A stretch of DNA of 64,000 nucleotides from Romboutsia lituseburensis DSM 797 (GCF_900103615.1 NZ_FNGW01000001.1:496001-560000); one strand, 5' to 3'. Positions 18,068-27,033 are shown, numbered from the stretch's first letter. Notes: generated from the letters alone by a model not told the origin. Made by a program: numbers and translations.

Positions 18068-19039
18068 TTAAATTATAAAATCTTCATCTTCTAATTCTTC
18101 ATAAATTCCTTTTTGATATCCATTACCTTTAGTTGAAAAGAAATCATGATTTTTAGTTTCTGTACTTAATCCATTTAAAACTATTGGATTTATATCATTT
18201 ACTTCATAAAATTCTTCAAATCCTAGATTTTCTAAAGCTCTATTAGCATTATATTTTAAAAAGTTAATAACTTCACCTTCTAGTTTACTTTCTTTATATA
18301 TACATTTAGTGTATTCTATCTCATTTTCCATAAGATTATTTAAAATAGTATACATACGATTCTTTAATTTTAATTTGTCCTCATCATTAAAATTATTGTA
18401 TATCTCTTGTGCTAAAAGTCCTATATATTTACCATGTAGAGATTCATCTCTAAGTATAAGTGATATTATCTCACCACTAGCAACCATTTTACCTTGACCC
18501 GCTAAGTATAAAGGATAGAAAAATCCTGAATAAAATAGAAAACTTTCTAAAAATACACTAGTAATCATTGATAAATATAAGCTTTTTTCATCTTCAGTAC
18601 TTTCATATTGTGCTAAAATAAGTTCAGCCTTTTTCTGTAATGTAGGCTCAGTTTCAATCCATTTAAATAGCTCATCTATCTCACTATTTGAAAGAAGAGT
18701 CATAAATATAGATGAATAACTTTTAGCATGAATTTCTTCCATTGTTCCCATAAATGATAAAACAGCTTTTCTTTGAAGATTATCAGTTAAACTCATCATA
18801 GACGGTATTCCATTATTACCTTGTTTTGTATCTAATAATGTTAATCCTGCTAATACTTTTTTATATAGCTCTTTTTCTTTTAAACTTAATTCATTCCAAA
18901 CAAATATATCTTTTGAAATAGATATTTCTTCTGGTAACCAAAACTGCTTTACATTTTGTTCCCAGAAAGCTTGTGTAAAATTATCATCTTCTTTATTCCA
19001 GTTAACAGCCTTATGTATTTTATTTAATACAAATGTCAT
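18068..19039 (-). CDS. nrdF: Class Ib ribonucleotide reductase, beta subunit NrdF
   Basis: Radical-generating subunit of the aerobic-type class Ib ribonucleotide reductase, 323 residues. Metal ligands and radical site are visible: Asp70 in LLDTKQGN, Glu101 and His104 in MEEIHAKSY, the radical tyrosine Tyr108, then FLESFLFYSGF and LRDESLHG with the remaining Glu/His ligands. It lies 12 bp after nrdE on the same strand. No nrdI or nrdH is adjacent, so the flavodoxin activase must be encoded elsewhere. Regulation is likely by NrdR at the nrdE promoter. Confidence 0.96.
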   Translation of the reverse strand: MTFVLNKIHKAVNWNKEDDNFTQAFWEQNVKQFWLPEEISISKDIFVWNELSLKEKELYKKVLAGLTLLDTKQGNNGIPSMMSLTDNLQRKAVLSFMGTMEEIHAKSYSSIFMTLLSNSEIDELFKWIETEPTLQKKAELILAQYESTEDEKSLYLSMITSVFLESFLFYSGFFYPLYLAGQGKMVASGEIISLILRDESLHGKYIGLLAQEIYNNFNDEDKLKLKNRMYTILNNLMENEIEYTKCIYKESKLEGEVINFLKYNANRALENLGFEEFYEVNDINPIVLNGLSTETKNHDFFSTKGNGYQKGIYEELEDEDFII

Positions 19040-19051
19040 GAATATTTCCTC

Positions 19052-21151
19052 CTATACTGAACATACTAAACACTCATTATTTTCTCTAGTCATTTTAGTT
19101 CTTGTGTAATATAAACTTTTAACGCCCTTTTTATATCCATATATATATAACTTAGCTATATCCCTAGTCGTTTTGTCATCTGTAACAAATAATGTTGTAG
19201 AGATTCCTTGGTCAATATGTTCTTGAACCGTTGATACTATATCTATAACCTTTCTCATATCCATTCTATATGCTGATTGATAATACAACATATTTTCATT
19301 AGTTAAAAATGGCATTGGATAAATAGTAGTCGAATCTCCATATGTTCTTACTTCAACGACATCTGTAATAGGCATTATACTTGATGTTGCATTTTGCACA
19401 TAACTAATACTTTGAGTTGGTGCTATTGCTGTCAAATAGGCATTATATATACCATTTACTTTTACTTTATCTAATAAATTAGCCCAATCTTTTCTTGTAG
19501 GTATGTATATTCCCTCAAATAATTTTTTTACTTTATCATACTTAGGTAAATAAGAATTTGTATAATACTTTGATAATACATCACTGTCTTTACCCTTAGC
19601 ATACTCTGATTTTTCAAATCCTTCAAATGTTTTATTTTTTTCTATTGATATTTTCATAGATGACTTAATTGCATAATATCTAATCATTGCAAAAAATACA
19701 TTACAAAAATCTATTGCTTCATCACTTGTATATAATATATCTTCTCTTACTAGGTATCCATGTAAATTCATTGCACCTAGACCTATAGAATGTGATTTTT
19801 CATTTCCTATCTTTACAGTTGGAACTTGTTTTATATCTGTATTGTCCGATACAAATGATAACGCATATATCGCTGTTTCCACTGTATTTTCTATATCTTT
19901 ATTGTCCATAACATTTGCTATGTTTAATGAACCTAAGTTACAACTTATATCTTGACCCCAAATATTTTCACCGGCATATCCTTCTATTTGTGAAGGGGTT
20001 TGATACTGTAAAATTTCACAACATAAATTAGACATTTTTATATTTCCAACATCTTTTAACACATGCTCTCTGTTAGCTGTATCTATAAACAATACATAAG
20101 GATATCCACTTTCTTGCTGCATTTGAGCTATTTTAGTCAACATTTTTCTTGGATTTATTGTTTTCTTTTTTATATCATTATCTTGTGATAATTTATCATA
20201 CCAGTCATCCATCCTTATATCATCTAAATGTACTTTATATTTTTTAAATACTGAGTTAGGATAAAATGCATAAGCTTCTTCATTTTTTTCTGCAAGTTCC
20301 ATAAATTTATCAGGGATAATAGCTCCTAAAGATAAACTAGCTAATCTAATTTTTTCATCCGCATTTATCTTTTTAGTATCTAAAAAGCTTTCAAAATCAG
20401 GATGAAAAACTGATAAATACACAGCACCAGAACCTTGTCTTGCCCCCATTTGGTTAAAGTAACTAAAAGATTGTTCTAACATCTTTGCAACGCCTATAAC
20501 TCCGCCTGCAACGCCCTCTATATCTTTTATAGACTCACCTTTAGCTCTAAGTTTTGATAAATTTAATGCTACTCCTCCGCCTATTTTAGATAAATGATTT
20601 GCTGAAGATACTGCATAAGATATACCTTCTGTACTATCTTCTACTGATAGTAAAAAACAAGACACCATTTCTCCTGCTCTCTTTCTTCCTGCATTTAAAA
20701 ATGTTGGTGTTGCTGGTTGAAATTCTTGTTTTACTAATTTATCAGCTAAACTTAAAGCTCTTTTTTCATCACCATTACCCAGTGCTAAAGATACTATTAA
20801 CACTTTATCATTATAACTTTCCAATATTACTTTACCATCATTGCTTTTTAGGGCATAATTTTGATAAAACTTATTTGCACTCATATATGATTGAAATTTA
20901 AAATTGTGTTTTTCTATAGTTTTATATAATCCCTTGATAAAGTCAATATTATATTTATCTATTACATCTTTAGAATAATATTCTTTATTTATTAAGTAAT
21001 CTAGTTTTTCTTCTATGCTACTAAACTTCTTTAATTTAGGGTATATATATTCTTTTATATATACATCTAATGCTTCTTTGTCCTTTTCTAATTGATACTT
21101 GCCTTTATCATCTTTTATAATAACTTGATTATTAAGTTCTACCCAGTTCAT
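19052..21151 (-). CDS. nrdE: Class Ib ribonucleotide reductase, alpha subunit NrdE
   Basis: Catalytic subunit of ribonucleoside-diphosphate reductase, 699 residues. Active-site blocks are EMVSCFLLSVED (first redox cysteine), SNLCCEILQYQ (radical cysteine and N-x-C-x-E motif), and DISCNLGSLNIAN (second redox cysteine); the C-terminal tail CLVCSV supplies the shuttle dithiol. The N-terminus lacks a full ATP cone, as in class Ib. The start is the ATG at 21151, spaced 5 nt from AGGTGA; a GTG nine bases further out lies inside that ribosome site. Paired NrdR boxes lie 50-95 bp upstream. Confidence 0.96.
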   Translation of the reverse strand: MNWVELNNQVIIKDDKGKYQLEKDKEALDVYIKEYIYPKLKKFSSIEEKLDYLINKEYYSKDVIDKYNIDFIKGLYKTIEKHNFKFQSYMSANKFYQNYALKSNDGKVILESYNDKVLIVSLALGNGDEKRALSLADKLVKQEFQPATPTFLNAGRKRAGEMVSCFLLSVEDSTEGISYAVSSANHLSKIGGGVALNLSKLRAKGESIKDIEGVAGGVIGVAKMLEQSFSYFNQMGARQGSGAVYLSVFHPDFESFLDTKKINADEKIRLASLSLGAIIPDKFMELAEKNEEAYAFYPNSVFKKYKVHLDDIRMDDWYDKLSQDNDIKKKTINPRKMLTKIAQMQQESGYPYVLFIDTANREHVLKDVGNIKMSNLCCEILQYQTPSQIEGYAGENIWGQDISCNLGSLNIANVMDNKDIENTVETAIYALSFVSDNTDIKQVPTVKIGNEKSHSIGLGAMNLHGYLVREDILYTSDEAIDFCNVFFAMIRYYAIKSSMKISIEKNKTFEGFEKSEYAKGKDSDVLSKYYTNSYLPKYDKVKKLFEGIYIPTRKDWANLLDKVKVNGIYNAYLTAIAPTQSISYVQNATSSIMPITDVVEVRTYGDSTTIYPMPFLTNENMLYYQSAYRMDMRKVIDIVSTVQEHIDQGISTTLFVTDDKTTRDIAKLYIYGYKKGVKSLYYTRTKMTRENNECLVCSV

Positions 21152-21198
21152 CTTTATCACCTTTATCCAAAATATATAATCTATTTTTTAAAACAAAA

Positions 21199-21245
21199 TC
21201 ACAATATATAGATATTGATTTCATTTTAAGCACTACATATTGTAT
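21199..21245 (-). promoter_or_regulatory. Tandem NrdR boxes upstream of nrdEF
   Basis: Two 16-bp boxes occur at 21199-21214 (core CAATATATAG) and 21230-21245 (core CTACATATTG). The first matches the NrdR core CwAtATaTwG completely and the second has one mismatch. Their cores start exactly 31 bp apart, three helical turns, which is the canonical spacing of NrdR box pairs. They lie in the nrdE promoter region, so repression of nrdEF by NrdR is expected. Confidence 0.85.
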
Positions 21246-21305
21246 ATACACAAATATTTGGGCTTTTAAACTTTTAATTTTATAACATAAAAGTTCATAT
21301 AATCA

Positions 21306-21345
21306 AACCCTTGTATATAACTGAATAATTTATTTTACAAGGGTT
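21306..21345. repeat. 10-bp inverted repeat upstream of the secreted-protein gene
   Basis: AACCCTTGTA (21306-21315) and TACAAGGGTT (21336-21345) form a perfect inverted repeat with a 20-nt spacer. There is no T run on either side, so it is more likely an operator or leader hairpin than a terminator. Confidence 0.55.
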
Positions 21346-21392
21346 AAAATATGTATGTCTAGCTTATTCTTAAAATACAAAAGGAGTCTAAA

Positions 21393-21914
21393 ATGAAAAA
21401 AATATATGTACTAATATCTATTTTATTAATTTCATTTATTGTACAAAATCCACCTATAGCTTTTGCAGAACAATCATTTTCTGTTCCTCCTATGCTTCAA
21501 AATTTAAAGGGTAGAGAAGAATTAGTTGGTTATTTTAATGAAATTAAAAGAATTAGATCAAATATAAATACTATTAATATAAATACAGTCACTGCAAAAG
21601 ATAAAGCAATTGAAACAAAAAATCAAATAAATTTTTACTTAACTCAATTATCAACACTAGAAAATTCAATGTCAAACTTTAAAAAACAATATAGTAACTC
21701 TGAATCGGATTTACTATTTGCAGAACAAATCAAATTATTGCTAGATACTTATAAAATGAGTTTAAAGCAACAACTATCCTTATTAAATGCACTTTTAGAT
21801 AATAATATGGATGCATCTAAGCTTTTTTATTCTGACTATTTAACTTATATATACTATTATTTAAGCCTTGGAGATCAAATGATGTCTTATGTAAATACAT
21901 TCTACAATCTATAA
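21393..21914 (+). CDS. Small secreted helical protein of unknown function
   Basis: A protein of 173 residues with a clear signal peptide (about residues 1-25, ending IAFAEQ). The mature part is almost all helix, with many Asn, Lys and Gln residues and heptad-like spacing. It resembles the protein at 7559 in size and in a C-terminal block (YKMSLKQQLSLL, then ASKLFYSDYL). The ATG at 21393 follows AAAGGAG. It is monocistronic and divergent from nrdE, with its own terminator. No known domain is recognised; a cell-envelope or extracellular role is inferred only from the signal peptide. Confidence 0.8.
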   Translation: MKKIYVLISILLISFIVQNPPIAFAEQSFSVPPMLQNLKGREELVGYFNEIKRIRSNINTININTVTAKDKAIETKNQINFYLTQLSTLENSMSNFKKQYSNSESDLLFAEQIKLLLDTYKMSLKQQLSLLNALLDNNMDASKLFYSDYLTYIYYYLSLGDQMMSYVNTFYNL

Positions 21915-21926
21915 TTATTTAAACGT

Positions 21927-21957
21927 AAAAAATACTCATATAATATGAGTATTTTTT
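21927..21957. terminator. Bidirectional intrinsic terminator
   Basis: A 14-bp stem (21927-21940 with 21944-21957, 3-nt loop) ends in T runs on both strands. It lies between the convergent secreted-protein and superoxide dismutase genes. Confidence 0.9.
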
Positions 21958-21989
21958 TATATCTAATCAATAAGTTAAAATTATATATT

Positions 21990-22502
21990 CTATTTTTTAT
22001 AGTAATCAATAACTCCACAAGCCCATCTAGCGCCTGCATTTCCTGCAGGTTGCGAAGTGAAATCATCATATCCTCCATGAAGTATAAAAGATTTTCCTAT
22101 AACTTCATTTACTGTAAATCTATTAGTAAACACAGAAAGTATACCTATTCCATCAGAAGATAATATTGGAGGTAAGTCCCCTGCATGCATAGGATGAGAT
22201 ACATTAGTAGGATTATAATGAGATTTTGCTCCTGTAAATGGATTTTTTTCATCTCCAACGGAGCAATCTCCTACTTCGTGAATATGGAATCCATGGAACG
22301 AACTAGATTCATTATTTATATTAGGAATCCCTGTTATATATGCCTTTATATATACTCCTTCCTCTAACTGGTATAGATATATTGTTCCTTTTATACACGG
22401 AGCTAAAGGCCCACCTTTTATTTGAGCATATGCATCTGGCTTAGATTGATTATATACTGAAAATATTTTTTGAATATCATACTTCGGACAAGATTTATCC
22501 AT
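21990..22502 (-). CDS. Cu/Zn-type superoxide dismutase family protein, no signal peptide
   Basis: A protein of 170 residues of the SodC fold, which dismutates superoxide. Metal ligands appear complete: GFHIHE (His73, His75), SHYNP (His95), HPMHAGDLP (His103, His106, Asp109) and LHGGYDD (His142), with GNAGARWACG holding the disulfide cysteine that pairs with Cys80. The zinc loop is short compared with eukaryotic enzymes, as in some Firmicute members. Unusually, the N-terminus (MDKSCPKYD) has no signal sequence, so the protein should stay in the cytoplasm. It is monocistronic, with a GGGAGG ribosome site. Confidence 0.93.
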   Translation of the reverse strand: MDKSCPKYDIQKIFSVYNQSKPDAYAQIKGGPLAPCIKGTIYLYQLEEGVYIKAYITGIPNINNESSSFHGFHIHEVGDCSVGDEKNPFTGAKSHYNPTNVSHPMHAGDLPPILSSDGIGILSVFTNRFTVNEVIGKSFILHGGYDDFTSQPAGNAGARWACGVIDYYKK

Positions 22503-22575
22503 AACGTCCTCCCTTATAGTAAATTTATAACATTATATTCTATGATTTATATTTTAAAAGTGTTAAATTAAGCAT

Positions 22576-22611
22576 AAAAAAAGCTTATTCATTTAGAATA
22601 AACTCTTTTTT
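22576..22611 (-). terminator. Probable terminator of the ThrE-like operon
   Basis: An imperfect hairpin built on TTATTC/GAATAA is flanked by A and T runs just after the last ThrE-like gene. The stem has internal mismatches. Confidence 0.5.
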
Positions 22612-22624
22612 ATTACTTATTAAA

Positions 22625-23092
22625 TTATGAAGCCTTTCTAACTTCTACTTTTTCTCTCAAGTTTTTATAATATGTTCTAAATAAAGAAGAAACAACAATA
22701 ACCCCAAGGGCAATTGATCCACTTGATAATAAAACATTAGTACCTGTTGTAAGTGCTAAATGAAAATCACCTTCCATAAGATAATACATTGAATTATATA
22801 ACCCAAGACCTGGAATTAAAGTTATTATTCCTGGAACAACAAATAATATAGTAGGCTTTTTCATTTTCCTTGCTAGTATTTCACAAATTAGTGCTGCAAC
22901 AGATGCTGCTATAAAGTTAGAACTAATCATATCAAAATTAATCCTCATTAAAAGTATATATATAGTCCATGAGGTCATTCCCACAGCTCCAGACACATAT
23001 AAAGTTTTTTTAGGAGAATTTAAAAACACTGCGAAACCAACTGCTGCTAGATATGAAAATATTATGTGTATATACATCGGCATCCAAATCAT
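22625..23092 (-). CDS. Threonine/serine exporter, small subunit (DUF3815/ThrE_2)
   Basis: Membrane protein of 155 residues with about five helices, containing SNFIAASVAALICEILARK and FVVPGIITLIPGLGLYNSMY, the signature of the C-terminal half of ThrE exporters. The start is the ATG at 23092, overlapping the stop of the upstream gene (TAATG) and spaced 9 nt from GGAGG; a longer frame to 23110 lacks a ribosome site. With the next gene it makes the split two-protein version of ThrE. Confidence 0.9.
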   Translation of the reverse strand: MIWMPMYIHIIFSYLAAVGFAVFLNSPKKTLYVSGAVGMTSWTIYILLMRINFDMISSNFIAASVAALICEILARKMKKPTILFVVPGIITLIPGLGLYNSMYYLMEGDFHLALTTGTNVLLSSGSIALGVIVVSSLFRTYYKNLREKVEVRKAS

Positions 23093-23880
23093 TATAGCAT
23101 TCCTCCCCATTTAACATATATATTCATTGACATACCGACACCCACTGCAATTCCAGTTGCAATAATGCCTGCATCAATTGCTCGTCCAACTCCTGACATT
23201 AGTTCTCCAGAAACTAAATCTCTTATAGCTTTTATAAATGGTACTCCTGGCAAAAGTGGCATTATAGAACCTACAATTAACATCTTAGGAGTTTCTAATA
23301 TTCCAATTTCTACAAGACCTACACCACAAAACCCTATTATTAACGATGAAACCATAGTTGCAAAAACTGGTATATTACTTACTTTCTTAACTTTATCATA
23401 TATAATCATTGCCATTACTGATGTTATGAGAGTAAGCATAAATGTTATTAGATTATCCCCTCCAACTAGTACCGCAAAACTAGATGAACCTATAGCCGTC
23501 CATATATTTATAGCCATTTGTGAATGAGGTGGTTCTTCCTCTAAGTTTTTTAATTCTTCTATTGCATCATCAATTGACATATCGATTTCACTAACAAATT
23601 TTCTTGAAAAATCATTTAACAAATCAATCTTATTTAAATTTATACATCTGTTTTCTATTACTTTCATAAACGTATATCCATCAAATCTATCATCTGATAC
23701 TATTATTGTATTTGGCGCCATAAATACATTTATATGATAAAATCCTCTTGATTTACAAATTCGCTTTACTGTATCATCTACTCTAAAAGTTTCAGCTCCA
23801 TTAGTGAGCATTAATTGGCCTATAAATGTAGCTAATCTCAAAACATCTTTTTTATATTTATGGTTATGTTTTTCTTCCAT
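23092..23880 (-). CDS. Threonine/serine exporter, large subunit (DUF1212/ThrE)
   Basis: Membrane protein of 262 residues. The cytoplasmic N-terminal domain (about residues 10-115) holds MLTNGAETFRVDDTVKRICK and FMAPNTIIVS; the C-terminal half has five helices, including SIMPLLPGVPFIKAIRD. This is the DUF1212 half of ThrE, which exports threonine and serine. The ATG at 23880 follows GAGGGGGAG. It is the first gene of a two-gene operon, translationally coupled to the small subunit. Confidence 0.92.
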   Translation of the reverse strand: MEEKHNHKYKKDVLRLATFIGQLMLTNGAETFRVDDTVKRICKSRGFYHINVFMAPNTIIVSDDRFDGYTFMKVIENRCINLNKIDLLNDFSRKFVSEIDMSIDDAIEELKNLEEEPPHSQMAINIWTAIGSSSFAVLVGGDNLITFMLTLITSVMAMIIYDKVKKVSNIPVFATMVSSLIIGFCGVGLVEIGILETPKMLIVGSIMPLLPGVPFIKAIRDLVSGELMSGVGRAIDAGIIATGIAVGVGMSMNIYVKWGGML

Positions 23881-24029
23881 AAGCTCCCCCTCACTTAATT
23901 ATTATTTTAGTCAGAAATAAATTATATCATCTCAACTTAAATGTATAAAGTTTATTTTTATTAAAAATATAAAAAGTTATATATTTAAATTATTTCTAAA
24001 TTGAAATCATTATAACTTTTACTATATAA

Positions 24030-24063
24030 AAAATACTCATATCAAAATTGATATGAGTATTTT
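24030..24063 (-). terminator. Intrinsic terminator of the modABC operon
   Basis: A 16-bp stem (24030-24045 with 24048-24063) is followed on the minus strand by an extended T run. It separates modC from the downstream ThrE-like operon. Confidence 0.88.
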
Positions 24064-24092
24064 TAATTATATTATTATAATTTTACAGCTAT

Positions 24093-25148
24093 CTAAAAAC
24101 AGAATAAATGCTGCTGTGGAAATCTAACTAATATTAAATGATCTTTTTTTAATTTAGATTCATTTTTTTCTGTTTCAATTTGAATTTGTCTATAATTATC
24201 ATTTTCTATGTAATATGTATAACTAAATGGATTTTCAACACTATGATTTATTTTAAATTCAAATACATTATCTCTATCGTTATATAAATTTATATTTTCT
24301 TCTGTTATGACTTCTATATTGTGTGTTCTTATTCCTATATACTCAATATCATCTTCTATAGGTATATTAAGTGTACAATTACATCCCCAGTCTAATGCAT
24401 AAACTGTATTTACTCCTATCTTTTTAGCTCTAGAAATATTTTTACACCCTGTTATTTTAGCTTCAACTAATGAACTCGGTCTTTCAAATAGTTCATTTTT
24501 ATTTCTTTTAGAAATCCCCAAACCGTTATTATAAACAACAATATCGTCACATACTCTATATGCTTCATCTATATCATGAGTTACAAATATAACCTCACCT
24601 TTGTAATCTTTTAATATATTTGTTAACTCTTTTTCCATATTAATTCTCAAATGATGGTCTAGAGCAGAAAATGGTTCATCTAAAAGCAATATATCAGGAG
24701 ACGTAGCTAAAGCTCTGGCTAATGCAACCCTTTGTTGTTGCCCGCCTGACAATTGCCATGGATACCTTTTTTCTAGTCCATTTAAGCAAAGTCTTTCTAT
24801 ATAGTCTTTAGATATATTATTTCTTTCTTTTTTGTTAAAAGATGATAGTGATAATTCTATATTTTGAGTTACTGTCATATGAGGAAATAAAGCATAATTT
24901 TGAAATAAAAATCCTACATTTCGTTCTTGTGTTGATAAATTTATTTTTTTTTCAGAATCAAATAAAACTCTATCATTTAATATAATCTTTCCTTTATTAG
25001 GCTTTTCTAATCCTGCTATGCATTTTAATGTCATACTTTTTCCAGATCCTGATTCACCTAAAAATCCCAATATTTGATCCTTTGACTCTAGCTTTACATT
25101 TAAATTAAATGATGATAAATTTTTTTCTATATCGATATACAAACTCAT
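24093..25148 (-). CDS. modC: Molybdate ABC transporter ATP-binding protein ModC
   Basis: ATPase of 351 residues with Walker A (GESGSGKSM), Q-loop (LFQNYALFPHMT), signature LSGGQQQR, Walker B (ILLLDEPFSALD) and the H-loop (FVTHDIDEA). The C-terminal 110 residues form a regulatory region that is poorly conserved compared with classical MOP domains. Note that Walker A ends in SM rather than the usual ST; the lysine and the first serine are kept. The ATG directly follows the modB stop, with AAGGTGG inside modB. Confidence 0.9.
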   Translation of the reverse strand: MSLYIDIEKNLSSFNLNVKLESKDQILGFLGESGSGKSMTLKCIAGLEKPNKGKIILNDRVLFDSEKKINLSTQERNVGFLFQNYALFPHMTVTQNIELSLSSFNKKERNNISKDYIERLCLNGLEKRYPWQLSGGQQQRVALARALATSPDILLLDEPFSALDHHLRINMEKELTNILKDYKGEVIFVTHDIDEAYRVCDDIVVYNNGLGISKRNKNELFERPSSLVEAKITGCKNISRAKKIGVNTVYALDWGCNCTLNIPIEDDIEYIGIRTHNIEVITEENINLYNDRDNVFEFKINHSVENPFSYTYYIENDNYRQIQIETEKNESKLKKDHLILVRFPQQHLFCF

Positions 25149-25832
25149 TTATTTCCACCTTTTCCCTATAATTCTTTGCTGAACCTCTGACCAATAATTA
25201 AGTATTAAAATCATCGCTATAGATATAACTGTTATGATTAAAACCCACATCATAGCTTTTGACATATCTCCGCCTTCTACCGCAAAAAATATTGCTACAG
25301 GCATAGTCTGTGTTCTTCCAGGAATGTTTCCCGCTATCATTAATGTTGCTCCAAATTCTCCAAGTGCTCTAGCAAATGATAGTACAATACCTGCTATAAT
25401 CCCTGGCCAAGCTAACGGAATAGCTATTTTATAAAATATTTTCCACTCACTAAGACCTAATGTTCTTGCAGCACTTATCATATTAACATCTATTTGTTCA
25501 AAAGCTGCTCTTGAGGTTCTATACATCATAGGAAATGCCACTACTGTTGCAGATATTACTGTAGCCCACCAACTAAATATGATGGTTATATCAAATTGTA
25601 ATAGAAACTTACCTACTACTCCATTTTTGCCAACTACTAATAAAAGAAAAAATCCTACAACAGTAGGAGGAAGAACTAATGGCAAAGTGAATAGGCCATC
25701 TATTAAGCCCTTATATTTTCCTTTATAGTTTGACATAAAATAAGATGCTATAATTCCTATAACAAACGTTATAAATGTTGCTAAAAAAGCTGTTTTCAAA
25801 GATATTATCAACGGTGACCAATCAACCTTCAC
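25149..25832 (-). CDS. modB: Molybdate ABC transporter permease ModB
   Basis: Membrane permease of 227 residues with five to six helices and the coupling loop EAA-like region AARTLGLSEWKIFYKIAIPL near residue 125; FARALGEFGATLMIAGNIPG is the typical ModB/CysT block. The start is GTG at 25832, spaced 7 nt from GGAGG; the overlapping ATG one base earlier runs into a stop. It lies between modA (130 bp upstream) and modC (adjacent). Confidence 0.94.
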   Translation of the reverse strand: MKVDWSPLIISLKTAFLATFITFVIGIIASYFMSNYKGKYKGLIDGLFTLPLVLPPTVVGFFLLLVVGKNGVVGKFLLQFDITIIFSWWATVISATVVAFPMMYRTSRAAFEQIDVNMISAARTLGLSEWKIFYKIAIPLAWPGIIAGIVLSFARALGEFGATLMIAGNIPGRTQTMPVAIFFAVEGGDMSKAMMWVLIITVISIAMILILNYWSEVQQRIIGKRWK

Positions 25833-25962
25833 ATTAACTCCTCCATAAATATTATATATTAATTTAAAACTTCAAATTTTCACTATATCGTGACTAATAA
25901 TTTTTAAGCTTAATTATAAAATCCATCATTAAAACTATTTGAGTTATTTTAATATCTATTAT

Positions 25963-26757
25963 CTATTTTGAATTTTTGTATCCAAAATCTTTTAATACAT
26001 CTTGTCCTTTATCACTAAGTAAAAACTCCTCAAACTTTTTAGCTTCATCAACTTCTTTACTATCTTTTATAACTGCTATTGGATATATTATTGGGCTATG
26101 TGTATCTTCCTTTGTTGTTTCTATTATTTTTATATCTTTAGAATTTAATGCATCACTATAATATACAAATCCAACTTCAGCATTTTTAGATTGAGTCCAA
26201 GCTAAAACTTCTTTTACATCTTTTGCAAATACTAACTTATCATTAATTAAACTCTTTATATTTAAATTAGTTAATACTTCATCTGCATATTTACCTGCAG
26301 GGACACTATCTGGTTCTCCTATAGCCACATGCTTAACTTTATTTGTATTTAAGTCATCTATATTTTTTATATTACTATCTTTATTTGTAATAAGTACTAA
26401 ATCATTTTTAACTAAATCTTTATATGTACCTTCTACTAATAAATTTCCATCATCTAATGCATTCATTTGTTTTTTGCCTGCTGAAATAAATACATCACAA
26501 GGTGCACCTTGTTCTATTTGTTTTTGTAATGAACCTGAAGACCCATAATTTATTACTAATTTTACGTTTTTATTATCTTTGCTATACTCTTCTTCTATTT
26601 TAGCCATAGCTTCTTTTAAACTTGCTGCAGCTGATATATTAAGTTCTACTTTAGAAGTTTGTTTACTATTTTCTGATTCAGCTTTAGGCTTACTACACCC
26701 TACTAATGATAATGTTAATGATACTATTACTCCCCAGATTATAAATATTTTTTTCAT
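25963..26757 (-). CDS. modA: Molybdate ABC transporter substrate-binding lipoprotein ModA
   Basis: Lipoprotein of 264 residues. The signal ends LSLVGC with lipidated Cys21. The mature domain shows ModA motifs: ISAAASLKEAM, INYGSSGSLQKQIEQGAPCD, VAIGEPDSVPAGKYADEVL and VGFVYYSDAL. It binds molybdate, possibly tungstate, outside the cell. It is first in modABC. The 276-bp divergent region toward the next gene contains phased repeats that may bind the regulator encoded there. Confidence 0.94.
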   Translation of the reverse strand: MKKIFIIWGVIVSLTLSLVGCSKPKAESENSKQTSKVELNISAAASLKEAMAKIEEEYSKDNKNVKLVINYGSSGSLQKQIEQGAPCDVFISAGKKQMNALDDGNLLVEGTYKDLVKNDLVLITNKDSNIKNIDDLNTNKVKHVAIGEPDSVPAGKYADEVLTNLNIKSLINDKLVFAKDVKEVLAWTQSKNAEVGFVYYSDALNSKDIKIIETTKEDTHSPIIYPIAVIKDSKEVDEAKKFEEFLLSDKGQDVLKDFGYKNSK

Positions 26758-26860
26758 ACCCCTACCTCCAATATTATTTTAATTCTTTACTGCTACTTTT
26801 ATTTAGATTTTATTTTTGTCATATCTTATACTTGGGATTTAAATTAGATTAGTTTAAATA

Positions 26861-26900
26861 CATTTTGTTGTGTTTCGTTATGTTTTGTAATGTTTTGTTT
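26861..26900. promoter_or_regulatory. Four 10-bp direct repeats between modA and its divergent regulator
   Basis: Four consecutive 10-bp units (CATTTTGTTG, TGTTTCGTTA, TGTTTTGTAA, TGTTTTGTTT) share the core TTTTGT, so the motif recurs once per helical turn on the same face of the DNA. CGTTA-N7-TAATG within it is also a near-palindrome reminiscent of ModE-type half-sites. A binding site for the adjacent regulator is an inference. Confidence 0.55.
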
Positions 26901-27033
26901 ATTTTTATTATATATTCTTTAATTTTTAATCGCAATCGTTTTTTATATCTAGGTATAAAATAATTATTTAATATATTTTTTTACATATATATATTTTAAA
27001 TGATAAAATAATTTATAAAGGAGGTATATTATT

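Noticed and set aside
23066-23527. 153-codon plus-strand frame within the ThrE-like genes
   Set aside because: Proline- and isoleucine-rich low-quality translation opposite two clear genes; no start signal.
26861-26900. Short direct repeats considered as a CRISPR remnant
   Set aside because: Units are 10 bp with no spacers; they fit an operator, not an array.
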